From JAOPZW01 sp963851295 (GTDB taxonomy: Bacteria > Actinomycetota > Thermoleophilia > Solirubrobacterales > Solirubrobacteraceae), in contig CAWKOS010000001.1 of NCBI GenBank assembly GCA_963851295.1, positions 186,001 to 250,000 of the forward strand: 64,000 nt of DNA, read 5' to 3'. Shown in pieces: positions 42,958 through 50,966 of this stretch. The translations under genes were made by a program, and so were the position numbers. The notes under the pieces were generated by a model, which saw only the letters and a list, made by a program, of their open reading frames with translations, was not told the origin of the DNA and made no database searches. How positions within the stretch are numbered: position 1 is the stretch's first letter; each line of letters opens with the position of its first letter.

Positions 42958-43667
42958 CACGGCGCGTAGCGCCGCAGCTCGGGGTCCCAGCGTGACCAGT
43001 CGGCCGGCTCGTCGAGCTCGATCGCCACGCCCTCGGCCGCGAGGAGGTCGACGAGCCAGGTGCGCACGCGCTCGCGCTGGTGGGCCGGGGCGTGGCGGAT
43101 GGCCCCGTCGCGGAGGGCGGCGGCCGCCTCGGGGTCATCCGCGGGGCCCGGCCAGCGGCCCGCGTGCTCCCAGGTCTCGCGCAGGCGCGCGACGAGCGCG
43201 TCGCGCTCGGCGGGGCCGGCGCGGCACAGGCGCCGCGCCCAGGCCTCGGCGTGGACGCGGTGCGAGCCCTCCTCCTGGAGGATCTTGCGCGCGCGCTGGG
43301 CCATCGGCGTCACCGAGCTGTCGACGCAGGCCGAGACGAAGGTGGCCAAGACGCCGTCGACGAGCAGGTTGGCGGCGATGAACGACGTCCAGTCGGGCAG
43401 CTCGTCGTCGAGCAGCGCGAGGCGGCGCGGGCCGCCCTCGACGCCGTGCTCGGAGGCCTCGGCGCCCAGGGCCTTGAGGACCGGATAGGTCGAGCGCGCG
43501 TGGCCGAGCTCGTCCTGGGCCATCGCGGCGGCGGCCACGGCCGACTCGAGCGTCGGCGCGCTCACCGCCCACTCGGCGTAGCGACGCCCGAGGGCCGCCT
43601 TGTTGTCGGCCAGCGACGCGACGAGCCCCGCCATCGGCGAGCCGCCGGACGGCGAGCCGGCGCTCAT
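42957..43667 (-). CDS. PaaC-like oxygenase structural subunit
   Basis: Ferritin-like protein of 236 aa related to PaaC, the scaffold partner of PaaA in phenylacetyl-CoA epoxidase. LVASLADNKAALGRRYAEWAV, MAQDELGHARSTYPVLKAL and EEGSHRVHAEAWARRL keep the helix pattern with ExxH-like relics (DELGH; EEGSH). PaaC normally does not hold iron, but both ExxH-type motifs look unusually complete here. ATG at 43667 overlaps the PaaB stop by 4 bp. Confidence 0.75.
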   Translation of the reverse strand: MSAGSPSGGSPMAGLVASLADNKAALGRRYAEWAVSAPTLESAVAAAAMAQDELGHARSTYPVLKALGAEASEHGVEGGPRRLALLDDELPDWTSFIAANLLVDGVLATFVSACVDSSVTPMAQRARKILQEEGSHRVHAEAWARRLCRAGPAERDALVARLRETWEHAGRWPGPADDPEAAAALRDGAIRHAPAHQRERVRTWLVDLLAAEGVAIELDEPADWSRWDPELRRYAP

Positions 43668-43861
43668 GCGCGGATCGCCTCCCGGATCGCGGCCCGCGGG
43701 ACGATGACCATGTGCACCCACGGGTGCTCGTCGTAGATGGCGCGGGCGCTGACGAGCGCGAGGTCCTCGTCCTCCTCGGTGACGGCGCCGACGTGGTGCA
43801 GCGGCTCCTCGTAGGCCGCCCGCGCGAAGACCTCCCAGACGTGGTCGGGCGACGCGCTCAC
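43664..43861 (-). CDS. Short PaaB-like oxygenase subunit
   Basis: Protein of 65 aa aligning with the first two thirds of PaaB: VWEVFARAAYEEPLHHVGAVTEEDEDLALVSARAIYDEHPWVHMVIVPRAAI matches the PaaB pattern YEVFVRxKxGxxHxHVGSLHAxDxxMALxNARDxYxRR. The usual C-terminal ~30 residues (FFDPAxxKxYRHPxFY) are absent. PaaB holds PaaAC dimers together, so loss of the tail should change assembly. GTG start at 43861 overlaps the DUF59 gene stop; both junctions are 4 bp. Confidence 0.72.
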   Translation of the reverse strand: MSASPDHVWEVFARAAYEEPLHHVGAVTEEDEDLALVSARAIYDEHPWVHMVIVPRAAIREAIRA

Positions 43862-44187
43862 GCCACGATCCCCAGCCGGCGCATCGTCGCGCGCGCGTCC
43901 TCGCGGATCCGGCTGCGCGTCCACACCGGGTCCCAGACGACCTCGATGCGGACGTCGTCGACGTCGGGCTCCGCGAGCAGCCGCGCGCGGATGTCGTCCT
44001 CGATGAAGTCCATCGCCGGGCAGCCCATGGAGGTGAAGGTCAGCTCGATGTCGACCGCGCGCTCGGCGGCGACGTACCCCAGCGACACGATCAGCCCCAT
44101 GCCCACGACCGAGATCGGGATCTCGGGGTCCTCGACCTCCTGCAGCGCCCGCCACAGCCGGGCCTCGACGAGCTCGGCCGCGATCAT
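43858..44187 (-). CDS. DUF59/MIP18-family protein (N-terminal half of PaaD)
   Basis: Protein of 109 aa carrying only the MIP18 (DUF59) domain: LWRALQEVEDPEIPISVVGMGLIVSLGYVAAERAVDIELTFTSMGCPAMDFIEDDI with the DPE motif and the conserved Cys of TSMGCPA, then VVWDPVWTRSRIREDARATMRRLGI as in PaaD. Full PaaD (~165 aa) adds a zinc ribbon, here encoded by a separate gene at the operon end. PaaD is needed for active PaaABC, probably for metal-centre assembly. Located between the PaaA- and PaaB-like genes, with 4-bp overlaps on both sides. Confidence 0.82.
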   Translation of the reverse strand: MIAAELVEARLWRALQEVEDPEIPISVVGMGLIVSLGYVAAERAVDIELTFTSMGCPAMDFIEDDIRARLLAEPDVDDVRIEVVWDPVWTRSRIREDARATMRRLGIVA

Positions 44188-45134
44188 GCCGCCACCGCCA
44201 TCCGCGACCGGTACCCGCGCTGCAACCGTCCGACGTAGTCGACGTTCATCGGCCCGCGGCCCTTCCAGCGCTCCATGACCGCGTCCCAGCTGATCGCGCC
44301 GTCGTCGAGCAGCCAGCGCTTGGCCTCGGCGTCGAAGGCCGCCGGGAACGGGCAGTCGATCACGTAGCGGTCGTCCTCGCGGTGCGCCGGCACCGCGATC
44401 CCGACCTCCTCCATGAAGGGCACGACCTCGGCCATCCACGCCTGGCGCAGCTCGTCGTTGGTCATCCCCTTGAACCCGTACTCGAGCTGGATGCCGTGGC
44501 GCTTGCGCTCGTCGGGCAGCCCGAACCACTCGAGGGTAAGGACGAACATCCAGTCGGCCGCGGCCTGGATGCGCGCCTTCTCCACCGGATCGGCGCAGAG
44601 CTTGCGCACCCATGTGCGTCCGTGGCGCAGATGGAAGGTCTCCTCCTTGTCGACCTTGGCCAGCGCGCGCTTCCACGGCCCGAAGGTGCTCGAGCGGTGC
44701 ACGTCGGAGAGCAGGACGAAGCCCGCCTGGTCGTAGAGCGCGTTGGCCATCACGAGCTCGTGCCAGGAGTCGAGCGGGACGTCGAAGGCGTAGGGGTACT
44801 TGAAGGCGGCGGGCTCGCGCTCGTAGATGAGCGCGGCCATGTCCACCCCGAGGTCGCCGAGCAGGCGATAGCCGATGTGAGCGTGGGCGAGCTCGTCCTG
44901 GATGATCGAGACCGCCGAGCCGAAGTTGTTGAGCGCCGGCGCGTGCTGCGCCGCGCGCAGGTAGGCGGGCGCGCTGACGAGCTCGGTGTCGGCCGACACG
45001 GTGAGGATCCGCCGGATCCCCTTCAGGTACTCCGGCGACATGTGCTGCAGGCCCTCGACCAGCTTGCCGGCCGCGAGGTGCGCGCGGACCTCGTCCTCGG
45101 ACCGCGGGGCCGGCTCCTCGACGCTCGACGTCAT
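44184..45134 (-). CDS. PaaA-like diiron oxygenase catalytic subunit
   Basis: Ferritin-like protein of 316 aa related to PaaA, the catalytic subunit of ring 1,2-phenylacetyl-CoA epoxidase. Candidate iron ligands keep the PaaA spacing: E81 and H84 (QDELAHAHIG), D135 (NALYDQAG), E165 and H168 (KEETFHLRHG). Also conserved: FKYPYAFDVPLDSWHELVMANAL and GFKGMTNDELRQAW. Sequence and gene order differ clearly from classical paaABCDE, so the acyl-CoA substrate may differ. First gene of the operon; divergent from the gamma-carbonic-anhydrase-like gene across 60 bp. Confidence 0.8.
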   Translation of the reverse strand: MTSSVEEPAPRSEDEVRAHLAAGKLVEGLQHMSPEYLKGIRRILTVSADTELVSAPAYLRAAQHAPALNNFGSAVSIIQDELAHAHIGYRLLGDLGVDMAALIYEREPAAFKYPYAFDVPLDSWHELVMANALYDQAGFVLLSDVHRSSTFGPWKRALAKVDKEETFHLRHGRTWVRKLCADPVEKARIQAAADWMFVLTLEWFGLPDERKRHGIQLEYGFKGMTNDELRQAWMAEVVPFMEEVGIAVPAHREDDRYVIDCPFPAAFDAEAKRWLLDDGAISWDAVMERWKGRGPMNVDYVGRLQRGYRSRMAVAA

Positions 45135-45194
45135 CGGGCGTCCCCTCCACGTGTGACACTTGACTAACGACCGACAACGTATAGTCTTGCCCGC
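45135..45194. promoter_or_regulatory. Divergent promoter/operator region of the oxygenase and ligase operons
   Basis: The 60-bp spacer is AT-richer than its surroundings. On the plus strand TTGACT (45160-45165) and TATAGT (45180-45185) are separated by only 14 bp. GACTAACG ... CGT(A)TAGTC arms form an imperfect inverted repeat from 45162 to 45186, suitable for a TetR- or PaaX-like repressor controlling both directions. No regulator gene is adjacent. Confidence 0.45.
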
Positions 45195-45740
45195 ATGTCG
45201 TCAAGCACGGCTCTGCTCATGGAGCTCGACGGCAAGTCCCCCACCATCGGCCGCGACGTGTTCCTGGCCCCGAACGCGGTGCTCATCGGCGACGTCCACG
45301 TCGGCGACAACGCGAGCATCTGGTTCGGCGCCGTCCTGCGCGGCGACAGCTCGCAGATCCGCATCGGCGCCGGCACCTCGGTCCAGGACAACGCCGTCAT
45401 CCACTGCGCCCGCGACCTTCCGACCGTCGTCGGCGAGAACGTCATCGTCGGCCACGGCGCCCTGCTCGAGGGCTGCGTCGTCGAGGACGGCGCCATCGTG
45501 GGCATGGGCGCGATCGTCCTGCAGCGCTCGCGGCTCGGCGCGCGCGCGATGCTCGCCGCCGGCGCGGTGCTCTCCGAGCGCTCGGAGATCGCGCCCGGCA
45601 TGCTCGCCGCCGGGGTCCCGGCGCGCGAGAAGAAGGAGCTCTCGGGCTCCGCGAAGGCGTGGAGCGAGACCGCGGCCGACGAGTACCAGCACTACCGCCG
45701 GCGCTACCTGTCCGCGAGCGCCGCAATCGAAGGGAGCTGA
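45195..45740 (+). CDS. Gamma-carbonic-anhydrase-family protein, PaaY-like
   Basis: Left-handed beta-helix (hexapeptide repeat) protein of 181 aa. Repeats such as VLIGDVHVGDNASIWFGAVLRGD and VIVGHGALLEGCVVEDGAIVGMGAIV carry the metal His residues (NAVIHCARD, VGHGALLEG) of the gamma-CA fold. PaaY in phenylacetate clusters is a thioesterase of this family that clears stalled CoA thioesters, which suits a place head-to-head with the PaaA-like operon. A true carbonic anhydrase is the alternative. First gene of a four-gene run to 50209. Confidence 0.82.
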   Translation: MSSSTALLMELDGKSPTIGRDVFLAPNAVLIGDVHVGDNASIWFGAVLRGDSSQIRIGAGTSVQDNAVIHCARDLPTVVGENVIVGHGALLEGCVVEDGAIVGMGAIVLQRSRLGARAMLAAGAVLSERSEIAPGMLAAGVPAREKKELSGSAKAWSETAADEYQHYRRRYLSASAAIEGS

Positions 45741-45742
45741 CC

Positions 45743-47194
45743 ATGGAAGCCGCGATGCTCATCGGCGGCGAGTGGCGCCAGGCGTCCGCCGGCGAGGAGA
45801 TCGAGGTCGTCAACCCGGCCACCGAGGAGGTCGTCGGGAGCGTCCCGAGCGGCGGCTCCGCCGACGTCGAGCTCGCGGTCGCCACCGCGCAGGGCGCCTT
45901 CCCGGCCTGGGCGGCGACCGACGTCGAGCAGCGCGCGCACGTCCTGAGCAGGGCCGCGGCGCTGATCGACGAGCACGCGGCCGAGCTCGCGGCCCTGCTG
46001 ACCTCCGAGCAGGGCAAACCGATCGCCGAGGCCCGCGGCGAGGTCACCCATCTCGCCCACGGCGTGCGCTACTACGCCGAGGCCGCGACCAAGGTCCGCG
46101 GCGCCCACCAGGAGCTGCCGTCGACCCTCGGCCCCGCCTACGGGATGGTCATCCGCCGGCCGATGGGCGTCTGCGCGGCGATCACGCCCTACAACTTCCC
46201 GCTCACGCTGCTGGGGACGAAGGTCGCCCCGGCGCTGGCGACCGGCAACACGGTGGTGGCCAAGCCGGCGTCGACGACGCCGCTGGCGACCCTCGAGGTC
46301 GCCCGCCTGTTCGCCGAGGCGGGCGTCCCCGACGGCGTGCTCAACGTCGTCACGGGCCGCGGCGCGACGATCGGCGACGCGCTCGTCGGCCACCCGAGCG
46401 TCCGGCGGATCGCCTTCACCGGCGAGACGGGCACAGGCCGCCACCTGATGTCGATCGCCGGCCCCGCGCTCAAGCGCGTGACGCTCGAGCTCGGCGGCTC
46501 GGACCCGGTGATCGTGTGCGCGGACGCCGACGTCGACGCCGCGGTCAAGGCGGTGATCATCGGCCGCTACTGGAACGCCGGGCAGGCGTGCCTGGGCTGC
46601 AAGCGCGTGTTCGTCCACGACGCCGTCTACGACGCCTTCGCCTCACAGCTCGTCGAGCGCGTCGGGCGCTACGAGCCCGGCGACGGCACCGTGAAGGCCG
46701 AGAAGCCGCGCCTGCGCATGGGCCCGATCCACACCCGCGCGGCGCGCGACACCCTGCTCGAGCAGATCGAGGACGGCGTCGCCCAGGGCGGCGAGCTGCT
46801 CATCGGCGGCGGGACCGCCGGCCAGGACAAGGGCTTCTTCCTCGAGCCCGCGGTCGTGGCCGAGCCCGGCGCCGGCTCGCGCCTGGTCACCGAGGAGGTG
46901 TTCGGGCCCGTCCTGCCGATCTTCCGCTTCTCGGACCTCGACGACGCGATCGCCCGCGCCAACGACACGCCGTACGGGCTGGGCTCGTCGATCTGGACGC
47001 ACGACGTGCGCAACGTCCACCGCGCCGCGCAGGAGATCGACGCGGGCATGACCTGGGTCAACCAGATCCACTACGGCTACGACGAGCTGCCCTTCGGCGG
47101 GATCAAGGCCAGCGGCTTCGGCAAGGAGCACGGCCTCGAGGCGCTCGACAGCTACGTCGAGCTCAAGTCGGTCGTGGTCGGAGGCCTCGGCTGA
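45743..47194 (+). CDS. Aldehyde dehydrogenase, NAD(P)-dependent (first of two)
   Basis: ALDH-superfamily enzyme of 483 aa. ITPYNFPLTLLGTK, the cofactor FTGETGTGRHL, the general base Glu in VTLELGGSDP and catalytic Cys283 in WNAGQACLGCKR are intact, as is the terminal EEVFGPVLPI. It oxidises an aldehyde to the acid. Short-chain semialdehyde or aromatic aldehyde are both possible. ATG 2 bp after the gamma-CA-like stop; its stop overlaps the start of the next ALDH (TGATG). Confidence 0.87.
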   Translation: MEAAMLIGGEWRQASAGEEIEVVNPATEEVVGSVPSGGSADVELAVATAQGAFPAWAATDVEQRAHVLSRAAALIDEHAAELAALLTSEQGKPIAEARGEVTHLAHGVRYYAEAATKVRGAHQELPSTLGPAYGMVIRRPMGVCAAITPYNFPLTLLGTKVAPALATGNTVVAKPASTTPLATLEVARLFAEAGVPDGVLNVVTGRGATIGDALVGHPSVRRIAFTGETGTGRHLMSIAGPALKRVTLELGGSDPVIVCADADVDAAVKAVIIGRYWNAGQACLGCKRVFVHDAVYDAFASQLVERVGRYEPGDGTVKAEKPRLRMGPIHTRAARDTLLEQIEDGVAQGGELLIGGGTAGQDKGFFLEPAVVAEPGAGSRLVTEEVFGPVLPIFRFSDLDDAIARANDTPYGLGSSIWTHDVRNVHRAAQEIDAGMTWVNQIHYGYDELPFGGIKASGFGKEHGLEALDSYVELKSVVVGGLG

Positions 47195-48654
47195 TGGCCG
47201 TCGAGGCGGCGCTCGAGCGCGGCGCCTTCGTCGACGGCGCGCTGCAGCCGATCGCCGGCGAGACGCTCACGATCGCCGACCCGGCGACGGGCGCCGTCGT
47301 CGGGCGGGTCGCGAGCGCGTCGGCCGAGGACGTCGACCGCGCCGTGCGCAGCGCCCACGCCGCCCAGCCCGCGTGGGCCGCGCGGGCGATCACCGACCGC
47401 GGCGCGGTCCTCCACGACGGCGCCGAGGCGCTGCTCGAGCACGTCGACGAGCTCGCGCCGGGGCTCGTCGCCGAGCAGGGCAAGACCCTGCGCGAGGCCA
47501 AGATCGAGCTGCGCAAGTGCGCCGACACGCTCGAGCACTACGCCGGGTTGGCCAAGCAGGTGCGCGGGATCGCCGTCCACGGTCTCGACGCCGGCGTCGA
47601 GGGCCGCGTCCTGCGCCGGCCGCTGGGCGTCGTCGGCGCGATCGTGCCCTGGAACTTCCCCACCACGCTGCTGGCCAACAAGCTCGGGCCGGCGCTGCTG
47701 TGCGGGAACACCGTCGTCGCCAAGCCCGCCGACACGACGCCGTTCACGACGCTGCGCGTCGCCGAGATCCTGACCGCGGCCGGGCTGCCGCCCGGGGTCC
47801 TCAACGTCGTCCCCGGCACCGGCCCGGTGGCCGGCGAGGCGCTCGTCACGCACCCGCTCGTGCGCAAGGTCGCCTTCACCGGCTCGACGCCGACGGGCCG
47901 GCGCGTGGCGCAGCTCGCCGGGCGCGACGCCAAGCGCGTGACCCTCGAGCTCGGCGGCTCGGACCCGATGATCGTCTGCGACGACGCCGACCTCGCCCGC
48001 GCCGCGAGCGCGGCGAGCATGGGCCGCTTCTACAACTGCGGCCAGGCGTGCCTGGCGATCAAGCGGCTGTACGTCTCCGAGGCGGTCGCCGACGAGGTGA
48101 TCGCCGCCGTCGCGGCCAAGGCCGCCAGGCTGCGCGTCGGCATCGGCACGCACGAGGGCGTCCACCTCGGCCCGCTGCACTCCGAGCGCCAGCGCGCGCT
48201 GCTCGAGGACCAGCTCGCCCGGACGCTCGCGGGCGGGGGCGAGGTCGTCGCCGGCGGCGGGCGCCCCGGCGACCCCGAGCTCGCCAACGGCTGGTTCCAC
48301 GAGCCCACGGTCGTCGTCGACCCGCCCCACGACTCGCCGATGGCGACCGAGGAGGTCTTCGGCCCGGTGCTGCCGATCTGGCGCGTGGCCGACCTCGACG
48401 AGGCGCTCGCGCGGGCCAACGCGTCGATCTTCGGCCTGGGCTCGAGCATCTGGACGCGCGACCTCGACCGCGCCGAGCGCGCCGCCGCCGAGCTCGAGTG
48501 CGGCTACACGTGGGTCAACGCGCCGACGAAGGTCTACGACGAGCTGCCCTTCGGCGGCGTCAAGGCCAGCGGCTACGGCAAGGAGCACGGCTCGGAGGCG
48601 CTGGACCACTACAGCGACCTCAAGTCGGTGGTCGTGCGACACGCGGAGGGGTAG
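47194..48654 (+). CDS. Aldehyde dehydrogenase, NAD(P)-dependent (second of two)
   Basis: ALDH of 486 aa, a paralogue of the gene before it. Catalytic Cys286 in YNCGQACLAIKR, general-base Glu in VTLELGGSDPM, cofactor FTGSTPTGRRVAQ and PWNFPTTLLANK are intact. Two adjacent ALDHs may act on different chain lengths or form a hetero-oligomer; the sequence does not say which. It is followed after 1 bp by the CoA ligase. Confidence 0.87.
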   Translation: MAVEAALERGAFVDGALQPIAGETLTIADPATGAVVGRVASASAEDVDRAVRSAHAAQPAWAARAITDRGAVLHDGAEALLEHVDELAPGLVAEQGKTLREAKIELRKCADTLEHYAGLAKQVRGIAVHGLDAGVEGRVLRRPLGVVGAIVPWNFPTTLLANKLGPALLCGNTVVAKPADTTPFTTLRVAEILTAAGLPPGVLNVVPGTGPVAGEALVTHPLVRKVAFTGSTPTGRRVAQLAGRDAKRVTLELGGSDPMIVCDDADLARAASAASMGRFYNCGQACLAIKRLYVSEAVADEVIAAVAAKAARLRVGIGTHEGVHLGPLHSERQRALLEDQLARTLAGGGEVVAGGGRPGDPELANGWFHEPTVVVDPPHDSPMATEEVFGPVLPIWRVADLDEALARANASIFGLGSSIWTRDLDRAERAAAELECGYTWVNAPTKVYDELPFGGVKASGYGKEHGSEALDHYSDLKSVVVRHAEG

Positions 48655-48655
48655 C

Positions 48656-50209
48656 GTGGGCACCGTCGTGCCCGAGCGCTACAACGCCGGCCTGCTGGTC
48701 GACCGCAACGTCGAGGCCGGGCGCGGCGACAAGCCCGCCTACCTCGCCCCCGACGCGACGCTGACCTACGACGGCCTGCGACGCCAGGTCAACCGCGCCG
48801 GGCACCTGCTCCGCGAGCTCTACGTGGGCCGCGAGGAGCGCGTGCTGATGGTCCTCGACGACACCACGGTCTTCCCGACCGTCTTCCTCGGGGCGATGAA
48901 GATCGGCGCCGTGCCGGTGCCGGTGGGCCCGATGGACCGCCTCGACAACTACCGCCACTACGCCGAGGACTCCTACGCGCGCCTCGTCGTCACCGACGCG
49001 CCCATGCTCCCGCGCCTGCGCGAGGCGCTCGACGGGCTCGACGTGCGCTACCTCGTCCGCGGCGTCGCCGACGTCGACGTGGCCGAGCTCGACGCCGGCC
49101 TGCAGGCGCAGGGCGACGAGCTCGAGGCATGGCCGACGCACCGCGACGACATGGCCTTCTGGCTCTACAGCTCGGGCTCGACCGGCAAGCCGAAGGGCGT
49201 CGTGCACCTGCACCACGACATCGAGGTGACGTGCGAGACCTTCGCGCGCCAGGTGCTCGGTATCCGCGAGGACGACGTCGTCTTCTCGACGACCAAGCTC
49301 TTCCACGCCTACGGCCTGGGCAACAGCCTCTCCTTCACGCTGTGGTTCGGGGCCACGGCGGTGCTCATGACCGGGCCGAGCCGCCCCGACCCGATCCTCG
49401 CCAAGCTGCGCGAGCACCGGCCGACAGTCTTCTGCTCGGTGCCCGCGCTCTACAGCGCGATCGTGCGCGACGAGGCCGCCGACGGCGCGCTGGACTCCGT
49501 GCGCCTGTGTGTCTCGGCCGCCGAGGCGCTGCCGCCGCACACCTTCGACCGCTGGCAGGAGCGCTTCGGCCTGGAGATCGTCGACGGCATCGGCTCCACG
49601 GAGATGCTGCACATCTTCTGCTCCAACCGCCCCGGCGCGGTCAGGCGCGGGACGACCGGCGAGGCGGTCCCCGGCTACGAGCTGCGGATCACCGACGAGG
49701 AGGGGCGCGTGCTCGACGGCCCCGCCGTCGGCAACCTCGAAGTCCGCGGCGACTCGTGCGCCGCCTTCTACTGGCACCACCACGAGAAGACGAAGGCGTG
49801 CATGCGCGGCGACTGGTTCACCACCGGCGACCGCTACGAGCGCCGCGAGGACGGCGCCTACGTCTTCATCGGGCGCACCGACGAGATGCTCAAGGTCGGC
49901 GGCCTGTGGGTCTCGCCGATCGACATGGAGCACGTCATCGTCGACCACCCCGAAATCGCCGCCGCCGGCGTCGTCGGCGTGATGCTCGACGACGCCAGCC
50001 GGATCGCCGCCTTCGTCGAGCGCCGCAGCGACGGCACGCCCGACGACGAGCTCGCCGAGGAGCTGCGGACGATGTGCAAGGAGCGCCTGCGCCGCTACGA
50101 GTACCCGCACGTCGTGCACTTCGTCGACGAGCTGCCGCGCACCCCGAGCGGCAAGGTCCAGCGCTTCAAGCTGCGCACGCTCGCCGCCGAGGGCAGCGAG
50201 CGCGCCTAG
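48656..50209 (+). CDS. Benzoate-CoA ligase-family enzyme
   Basis: ANL ligase of 517 aa with the benzoate/4-hydroxybenzoate-CoA ligase profile: opening ERYNAGLLVDRNVEAGRGDKPAYL, P-loop YSSGSTGKPKGVVHLHHD, FHAYGLGNSLSF, A5 IGSTEMLHIFCSNRPG, hinge GRTDEMLKVGGLWVSP and catalytic Lys in TPSGKVQRFKLR. It should activate an aromatic or cyclic acid to its CoA thioester, possibly the substrate of the PaaA-like oxygenase. GTG start; end overlaps the convergent hydrolase by 4 bp. Confidence 0.88.
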   Translation: MGTVVPERYNAGLLVDRNVEAGRGDKPAYLAPDATLTYDGLRRQVNRAGHLLRELYVGREERVLMVLDDTTVFPTVFLGAMKIGAVPVPVGPMDRLDNYRHYAEDSYARLVVTDAPMLPRLREALDGLDVRYLVRGVADVDVAELDAGLQAQGDELEAWPTHRDDMAFWLYSSGSTGKPKGVVHLHHDIEVTCETFARQVLGIREDDVVFSTTKLFHAYGLGNSLSFTLWFGATAVLMTGPSRPDPILAKLREHRPTVFCSVPALYSAIVRDEAADGALDSVRLCVSAAEALPPHTFDRWQERFGLEIVDGIGSTEMLHIFCSNRPGAVRRGTTGEAVPGYELRITDEEGRVLDGPAVGNLEVRGDSCAAFYWHHHEKTKACMRGDWFTTGDRYERREDGAYVFIGRTDEMLKVGGLWVSPIDMEHVIVDHPEIAAAGVVGVMLDDASRIAAFVERRSDGTPDDELAEELRTMCKERLRRYEYPHVVHFVDELPRTPSGKVQRFKLRTLAAEGSERA

Positions 50210-50952
50210 GGCAGCTGCGCCGCGAACGCCGCGATCGCCTCCACCACCGCGTCAGGGTGCTCCAGGTGCGGGCTGTGGCCGCCCGGCACCACGAGGCGCT
50301 CCACCGAGCCCCGGACGCGCGCCTCGATGCGGTCGAGCTGCTCGAGCGAGCCGTAGGGGTCGTCGGCGCCCTGGATCAGCAGCGCCGGCGCCGTCACGAG
50401 CGCGGCGTCGTCCTCCAGGCTCCAGGCTCCGAACGCGGGGTCCAGCCAGACGTCGCACCAGCCGCGGAAGGCGGCGTCGGGGTCGTCGTGGTGGCGCGCC
50501 ATGCGTTCGCGCAGCGCGCCGTCCTCGAACTCGCGGCGGGTCTCGCGGATCGCCGCGACGGTGACGTCCTCGACGACGACGTGGGGCGCCAGCAGCGCCA
50601 GGCCGGCGACGAGGTGGCGGCCGGCGTGGATCAGCGCGATCGACCCGCCGTCGCTGTGGCCGACGAGCAGCGGCTCGGGCGCTCCGATCGCCTCCAGCAG
50701 CTCAGGGAGCACCTCGAGCGCCTCGGAATGGAAGAAGGCCGGGGTACGCGGCGCCGGCGGCAGGTCCGAGCGCCCGTGGCCGAAGCGCGAGTAGGCGACC
50801 ACGCGCCGCCCCGTGGCGCCGGCCAGCGCGCGCGGGAAGTCGCGCCACAGCCCGACCGACCCGAGTCCCTCGTGCAGGAGCACGAGCGCGCGGCGCGCCG
50901 GGTCGCCCGGGAGCTCGGCGACCTCGACCTCCAGGCCGCCGACCGTGGCCAT
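50206..50952 (-). CDS. Alpha/beta hydrolase (MhpC/BphD-like)
   Basis: Hydrolase of 248 aa. HEGLGSVGLWRDFP resembles the oxyanion loop, nucleophile elbow VGHSDGG with Ser100, Asp in IQGADDPYGS and His in VPGGHSPHLEHPD complete the triad. Similar proteins hydrolyse esters, lactones or ring-fission products. Downstream of the zinc dehydrogenase (14 bp gap) on the same strand, so probably one transcript. Confidence 0.83.
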   Translation of the reverse strand: MATVGGLEVEVAELPGDPARRALVLLHEGLGSVGLWRDFPRALAGATGRRVVAYSRFGHGRSDLPPAPRTPAFFHSEALEVLPELLEAIGAPEPLLVGHSDGGSIALIHAGRHLVAGLALLAPHVVVEDVTVAAIRETRREFEDGALRERMARHHDDPDAAFRGWCDVWLDPAFGAWSLEDDAALVTAPALLIQGADDPYGSLEQLDRIEARVRGSVERLVVPGGHSPHLEHPDAVVEAIAAFAAQLP

Positions 50953-50966
50953 CGCGCGCCTCCGTC

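Noticed and set aside
45160..45180. PaaR/TetR-type operator (CNAACG half-sites) in the divergent promoter
   Set aside because: CTAACG is present but the second half is not in the correct inverted orientation, and no TetR gene is nearby.
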